Shown: positions 58,660 to 64,000 of the stretch, in pieces
Position numbering within the stretch: the stretch's first letter is position 1
How the letters are laid out: every line of letters begins with the position of its first letter
From: Hortaea werneckii
Lineage: Eukaryota; Ascomycota; Dothideomycetes; Mycosphaerellales; Teratosphaeriaceae
Length of the DNA: 64,000 nt
Assembly (NCBI GenBank): GCA_037044905.1
Contig: JBAOKB010000147.1
Location: 744,001 to 808,000, forward strand
Direction of reading: 5' to 3'
Made by a program: the position numbers and the translations under genes
The notes under the pieces: generated by a model
Database searches by the model: none
Told to the model about the DNA's origin: nothing
The model's input: only the letters and a program-made list of their open reading frames with translations

Positions 58660-61048
58660 CCGTTCCCTTACGACAATATGGCTTTCTGCAGTTGAGATTC
58701 GGTCGATGGGACTAGTCACCACTACGCTGTACATGCACCCAACTTGGAAGAATTCGGAAATGCTGTACTTTTCTCCTGGGCCTTGGACATTCGTTGCGCT
58801 GGATGAACCGTCGGTGCTGGGACTCTCTCAACCACGATGCTGGGAGTATGACGGGCACCTAGTTCAAAATGGCAAGGTGCGATGAGCAATATGACAGGCG
58901 TGTCGTGAAGCTGCAACAGCATAATTGTTTGGATATCTGAAGTAAGCGGAGCCCACAATCATCAGTCGTCGCTACTGGCCCGCTGCAACACATATGCTCA
59001 ATTGTAGCGTCTCTAAATTTGGTTGCTCGAGGCTATCTCCATTCATGTTGTATCATTGTCTGGCTTTGTCGTCTCCGACACAGATGATCTCGAGGTTGAA
59101 TTTGACCGCTTAACAGCGCCTAATGAATATTTCGCCGGCGATCCCCTGCAGTCTCCTTCGATCATCGAACGTTTGTCAGTCGGTAGAGATCAATCAATGG
59201 ACTAGATTAACTCTGCTCACCACATTTCTCATGTAGACGATACTCGATAGCAACGATGTTGGCGGGACAACGTTTGTGTGTTTCTTGGTACTTGAGGCCT
59301 TTACTCAGTTGGTGAGTGCAATTGGGTAATAGGTAAGTGGCGATGCACTTGAATGAACATACACCATGATCTTACAGTGTATCTCAGATGCCCACAGGCA
59401 TACTCGACCTGCGTGTAATCGCACATTCTGGGCGCAGAGAATGTAGTTGCTTTCTGTCCAAGTACCGGACAGGCTTTTGTAGATACGTTGTCGTCGTCAA
59501 GTATAGCAAGACAACCGTGAGAATCTTGCCACTTCTGCAATAATATGTCGTTCTCGGTATTTGTCGCTTGTGAGATGTGCAGCGTGTGTGAAAGTGAGTT
59601 GTGTACCCAATTCTGCCTTTGCCATTACCAACTGGAAAACGAGTGCAACGATTTCTAAGGAGTGATTGTTCGACAACACACGTCAAGATGCACAAAGCTC
59701 GCTTGGGCAATCACGGGAGTATTATAACACTGCCGTGAGTTTGCCGTTCGGCACGTTTCAGGACAAGGTTACGCATGACGGTTCCGAAAAGAGCGGTAGG
59801 AGTACCGGAGCGATGCAGTCTCTGACAAGTGACGACTTCGATGACAAGATTGACAGAGTATATGCTGTTGGGACCAATCGTAGACATGCGGACGAATGAG
59901 GTGTTGGGGTGTATCCGATGGGTTTTTAATTCTCGTGATCTGATACTCCTGCTGGCTGACCGAGATGCGGAACGCGCATTTTGACGAGATGAGCCGCTTG
60001 ATTTCTGAATCGGTTATGAAGTGGACAGAAGACGAGGAAGTAAGCTAAGAGACTCGACCGTCCGAAAAATCTCGGTAGCGTCCTCATGCATGCGAGCCCA
60101 TCAGTGGATATTCGAGCCAACTCAGCTCCTGTACAAACGCTGGGATGCCATTCCCGCCACACTATTTACAGAGCCGCTGGCTTTTCCACGGACCGAGTAC
60201 ATGTACTGATGAGACGAATCGGATCATCAGGCATTTCCCATTGACCGCCCTTAATCAAGAGTACCGTGATCACCTTTCATAGGTTGACGTATCACCCGGG
60301 AGTTTCAGGATTTGACGTGGCACATCATTGCACTTGTCTCTGGAAATCACTGGCACATTTATAAAGTGTTCTGATAGCGGACGTAGAATTGATGCATCTG
60401 CTGTGCGGGTTCGTGGTGACACCCGATGCTGACCCTCGCTGAAACCAGGAGCCTGGGTCTGTGCTGCACGATGTGTGTAATCTTCGTCTTAGAAGCGATG
60501 GAAAGAAGACCGTGCTGTCCACCGCCTTCCCTCTCTTCCGCGAAAATGTCATATTAACTCATGGGTACTTATAACATGTGTGGCGCCAAGAGGAACGTGC
60601 AGGGTAAGTCGAAGCCATCGGGAAAACCAGCCAGTCAAGATGTATGAGACATATCACATCTGAAAGTCCAAAATCGTGCATCGAATTGCGCACACAGGCT
60701 GTGTGCTACCATACCGCTGTCAGCAGGGCTCTCGTGTTGATCAACATCTCGTTGCCTTGAGATGACGTTGCACATACATCGAGGAAAAGAGCAACCAGCG
60801 GGAGGTGAATCGGATGATGTCGACATTGAGGAAGACCTCCTGAGTGGGAAGCCGGCAGTCCAGTGTTATCCACACGTCTAATACCACATGATTGTCATTG
60901 GCAGTCTACATGTCTATATCTCATCATCAAGACCCCGGTATGCAAGGCGAGAACGCTCAGAGAGTATCACGAATATGACTGCCAACCTGCGGAACTTGAC
61001 TCCATGAAACTCCCTGATGCGCCGTAATGCTCCACGTTGCGTCGTCGC
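58660..61048. other. Gene-poor convergent stretch of 2.4 kb
   Basis: This lies between the ends of FAT1 and the glycerol kinase gene. No frame longer than about 110 codons occurs, and none is recognised. No RNA gene or transposon end was seen. Confidence 0.45.
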
Positions 61049-62751
61049 TTAGAAGTCGCCTCTCTCGTCTGGATCCAGCCAGCCTTTGCACATCTCGACA
61101 GCCTACGTACGCAATGATAGTTAGCAATTTTCCTTATCTGTACGAAAGGGGAATAAGTGCAAACGTACCCTCGTCCACTTCTTGAACATCTTGTCCGATT
61201 CCTCAGGGGAGATGTCTGGGTGGAAGATCTTGCGGTCCTTCTGGTTGATGGCCTTGAGCTCTGAGAACTCCTTCCAGACTTCGACGGCAAAGCCGGCTGC
61301 GATAGCTGCACCAAGAGCAGTGGTCTCACGCATGGCCGGACGGTCCACGGGAATGCCGATGATGTTTGCTTGCGTTTGCATGCACAGGTTGCTGTTACTC
61401 ATGCCGCCATCGACGGCAAGGTTCGAAAGGCTGTGTCCTGAGTCCTTCTCCATGGCGTCGAGAATAGCCTTGGTCTGGAAGCACACGGCTTCGAGGGTTG
61501 CTCTTGCGATGTGACCTCTCTGGGTATGCTGTGTAATGCCGAAAATCGTGCCCTTGGCGTCGTCAATCCAGTAAGGGGCGAAGAGACCCGAGAAAGCCGT
61601 GACGAAGACGCAACCGCCATTGTCCTCCACGGTAGCGGCGAGCTCAGAGATCTTGTGTGAGTGAGTGATGAAACCCATGTTGTTCATCATGACTGCAATA
61701 CGTTAGTGCAATCCAGAGGAGGGGAAGATCTGGCAGACTTACATTTCACACCTGAGCCAGCCACAGCCACTGAACCCTCAAGGGCATAGACTGGCTTGCT
61801 GTTCCCACCAAAATCGTACGCGACTGTGCCAAGAAGACCGTGTGTAGAGACAACCGGCTTCGAACCAACGTTGTAAAGTAAGAAGCAGCCAGTGCCGTAA
61901 GTGTTCTTTGCTGAGCCGGGAGTGAAACCCTGCTGACCCACCAGAGCCGCTGACTGGTCACCAATGCAGCCAGCAATCTTTAAGCCTTCCAACGGGCCGC
62001 TAGCCATTTGACCGTATGACTTCGGGTCGGAAGAAGGCACAATTCGCGGGAGATGCAGCTTGTTCCTGTCGAGACCAAAGAAGTTCAGGAGCTTGTCGTC
62101 CCACTGCAGCGTATGTAAGTTCACGAACATGGTTCTGCTGGCGTTGGTGCTGTCTGTGACGAAGTAATCCCTGTTCTTGCCGTTCATGTTGTAAAGCAAC
62201 CATGTGTCCACAGTGCCGAAAGCCAGTCTTCCAGCTTCGTAGGTCTCTTTGATTTTGGGCACATGTTCGAGCATCCACACAAGCTTGACGCAGGATGGGT
62301 ATGTGGAGAGCGGTAGACCGGTCTCCTTCGCCAAATCCAGACCCATCTCTTCCTCCTTGTGCTTCAAATCACGTACAAGACCCTTTGTTCTGGTGTCTGG
62401 CCACGCGATTGCATTGTGGAGCGGCTCGCCAGTCTCCCAATCCCACACCAAGGCCGTTTCACGTTGGTTGGTAAGGCCAATGGCTCTAATGTCCTTGATA
62501 TCGTGTCCAAGCTCTTGGAATGTTGCCGTTGCTTTCTTCACGCAAGTTTCCATGCTGGCAACTAGCTCATTCGGGTCATGCTCGTGCCAACCAGACTCAG
62601 GGTAGTGTTGTCTGAACTCATGCTGGTGGGCTGCGACCGGTTGTCCCACACCGTCGAAGATGATGAACCTTGTACTTGTCGTTCCCTGGTCAATGCTACC
62701 AATGAAGAAGCCAGAGAGCACGTTCTCCTTGCTGGTGGTGAATCGTGGCAT
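61049..62751 (-). CDS. GUT1: Glycerol kinase
   Basis: FGGY-family kinase that phosphorylates glycerol to glycerol-3-phosphate for glycerol use and lipid synthesis. Exons are 62751-61743, 61692-61169 and 61102-61049 with introns of 50 and 66 nt, giving 528 residues. Sequence features include FFIGSIDQGTTSTRFIIFD (phosphate-binding loop), AIGLTNQRETALVWDWETGEPL, WMLEHVPKIKETYEAG, FGTVDTWLLYNMNG, and GDQSAALVGQQGFTPGSAKNTYGTGCFLLYN. VFVTAFSGLFAPYWIDDAKGT and LAVDGGMSNSNL follow, ending CKGWLDPDERGDF. I chose the Met at 62751 (MPRFTTSKENVLSG). An upstream ATG at 62992 (MAEPSNTFIGSAEDTS) would add an ~80-residue Pro-rich leader but needs a one-base frame change before VLKEAGAGTVEVEKD. Confidence 0.93.
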
Positions 62752-62992
62752 GCCAGGCCTTGCGGCGGGCTTCGTCCCTGGTGGTGTGTTGCCATCAGGA
62801 CCAGGGGCTGTGATGTTGGGCTGTTGGTGCTTAGGGTCTTTCTCGACCTCGACTGTGCCAGCGCCAGCTTCTTTCAGGACGCTTTCCGCTGTCCTGTGCA
62901 GCCGGCCTCGTCGGCAGCGGATTATCCTGTGGTGGCATGGTCTGGCTGGTGTCCTCGGCGGACCCAATGAAGGTATTGCTTGGTTCTGCCAT

Positions 62993-64000
62993 TGCGAGTA
63001 GAAATTCTTCCGGGACTACACTCGTTGCCTACAAGACGAATACACGCACCGTCGCCAGAAGCGGGCTTGATAAGATGGTCCCTGAGATCCTAATCTGGAA
63101 GAAATACCGTCCTACGCAGGCACCGGGAAGAGAGAAATTCGTAACTTGGGTGACGCGAAATAGGAACAGAGCCACTGACCTTCTCGTCAGCCTATCACGG
63201 ATCCCCTTTACACTTTCGTGGTCCACTTCGCCAGAGCTTTCGCATGATATGCGCGTGACGTTTGGGCCCTGCTTAATTTTCGGGCGAAGAGCAACAATTC
63301 TCCACAGACTCCCCCACCGACCACCGTACCCGCTCTTTTAAGCTTCGCACAGAGCCCAGCATGTGTGGAGTTGTTCGGAGACGCCATGCATTGGTCTCGG
63401 CTTCATCTCAGAGCGCTCCAATATTGATCACGCCGGGCTGACAGGGTTACAGGCTGTCCGATGGCGGCGGTGGGTGACAGTGGACAGAAAGAGCAGTCTT
63501 CAGCAATACAGACGGGTGGCGAGTCCGACAGCATTTCTTCTCGTCGCCGCTGCGGGAGGAGCCGCGCAACACTTGGCGCGTCGTAGCCACCCCCAACCCT
63601 TCTAGCATTTCCGCGTCTCTTGCTCCGCGAGGACCGTCAGGCTTCCCTCCACTCGGCTACACACCCGACAATACCGATGGTTCGATAGCCGTAAGGTAAG
63701 ATTGCTGATAGGCAGGAAAGCATACTCCCGGTGCCCGATTCCGAGATGCAGGCTCAACACATCGAGCGTCCTTGAGCCTCCTCTGCCCTCACTGACCTGG
63801 TAGCCTTCAAATGTGACTAATATTGAATTCTTTCAATTCTTCCGCGTGTAAGACATATCGTCGGCAGCCTCCAAGGTGTCTTCAGAAGCTTTACCTTCTC
63901 GCCGATCGTGATCATCACTCGCAGGTTTGTTCATGATGATGCATCAATGACAACCACCTGGGCAGTGACTCTACAAAAGAAAATCTTTTGAGGCACATCG
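62993..64000. other. Upstream region of glycerol kinase to window end
   Basis: This is about 1 kb with no supported gene. It contains the glycerol kinase promoter and possibly the edge of a gene beyond the window. Confidence 0.4.

Overview
The window is nuclear DNA from a filamentous ascomycete (Pezizomycotina). I infer Dothideomycetes, possibly a capnodialean lineage, without certainty. The signs are short GT-AG introns (about 41-172 nt) with CTAAC/CTGAC-type branch sites, a HET-domain gene, a pisatin-demethylase-type P450, a LaeA-type methyltransferase, GH3 and GH81 secreted enzymes, and single-copy housekeeping genes (polyubiquitin, MPG1, PAC1, STU2, QCR6, SOD2, YME1, GUT1). No rRNA, tRNA, CRISPR array or intact transposon was found.

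Layout. 0-3.4 kb: no convincing gene (a possible short-chain dehydrogenase relic near 3 kb). 3.5-5.7: GPI-type serine carboxypeptidase (-). 6.6-8.4: cytochrome P450 (-), divergent from a SAM methyltransferase (+, 9.4-11.1). 11.7-15.0: three-repeat polyubiquitin followed by a BRAP2-type RING ubiquitin ligase, then a small Dabb protein (-). 15.7-18.0: gene-poor. 18.0-18.7: dsRBD-like small protein. 19.2-22.1: GH3 beta-glucosidase (-). 23.8-25.0: GDP-mannose pyrophosphorylase (-). 26-28.2: proline/serine-rich single-pass membrane protein (-). 29.2-32.3: STU2/XMAP215 (-), head-to-head with PAC1/LIS1 (+). 35.5-37.4: HET-domain gene (-) broken by one nonsense codon. 38.0-40.4: QCR6 and SOD2 (+). 40.7-41.8: cyclase-family enzyme (-). 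42.7-46.7: GH81 glucanase with a long Ser/Thr repeat region (-). 48.9-50.9: IlvD/Edd dehydratase (+). 51.1-53.0: amino acid/choline permease (-). 53.7-56.0: i-AAA protease YME1 (+). 56.7-58.7: FAT1-type acyl-CoA synthetase (+). 61.0-62.8 (or 63.0): glycerol kinase (-).

The genes are mostly independent housekeeping or secreted functions rather than one pathway. Suggestive local pairings are ubiquitin plus BRAP2 E3, STU2 plus PAC1 (both microtubule plus-end factors), QCR6 plus SOD2 (both mitochondrial), and P450 plus methyltransferase (divergent).

The most unusual property of the window is a series of one-base frame breaks, most of them in short homopolymers. They hit at least six otherwise conserved genes (P450, beta-glucosidase, STU2 twice, IlvD, YME1, FAT1 four times) and probably the 26-28 kb membrane-protein gene. 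Because they hit genes that should be essential, base-calling error in the assembly is the leading explanation, but FAT1 and the HET gene may be real pseudogenes. I did not find a clearly new biological system.
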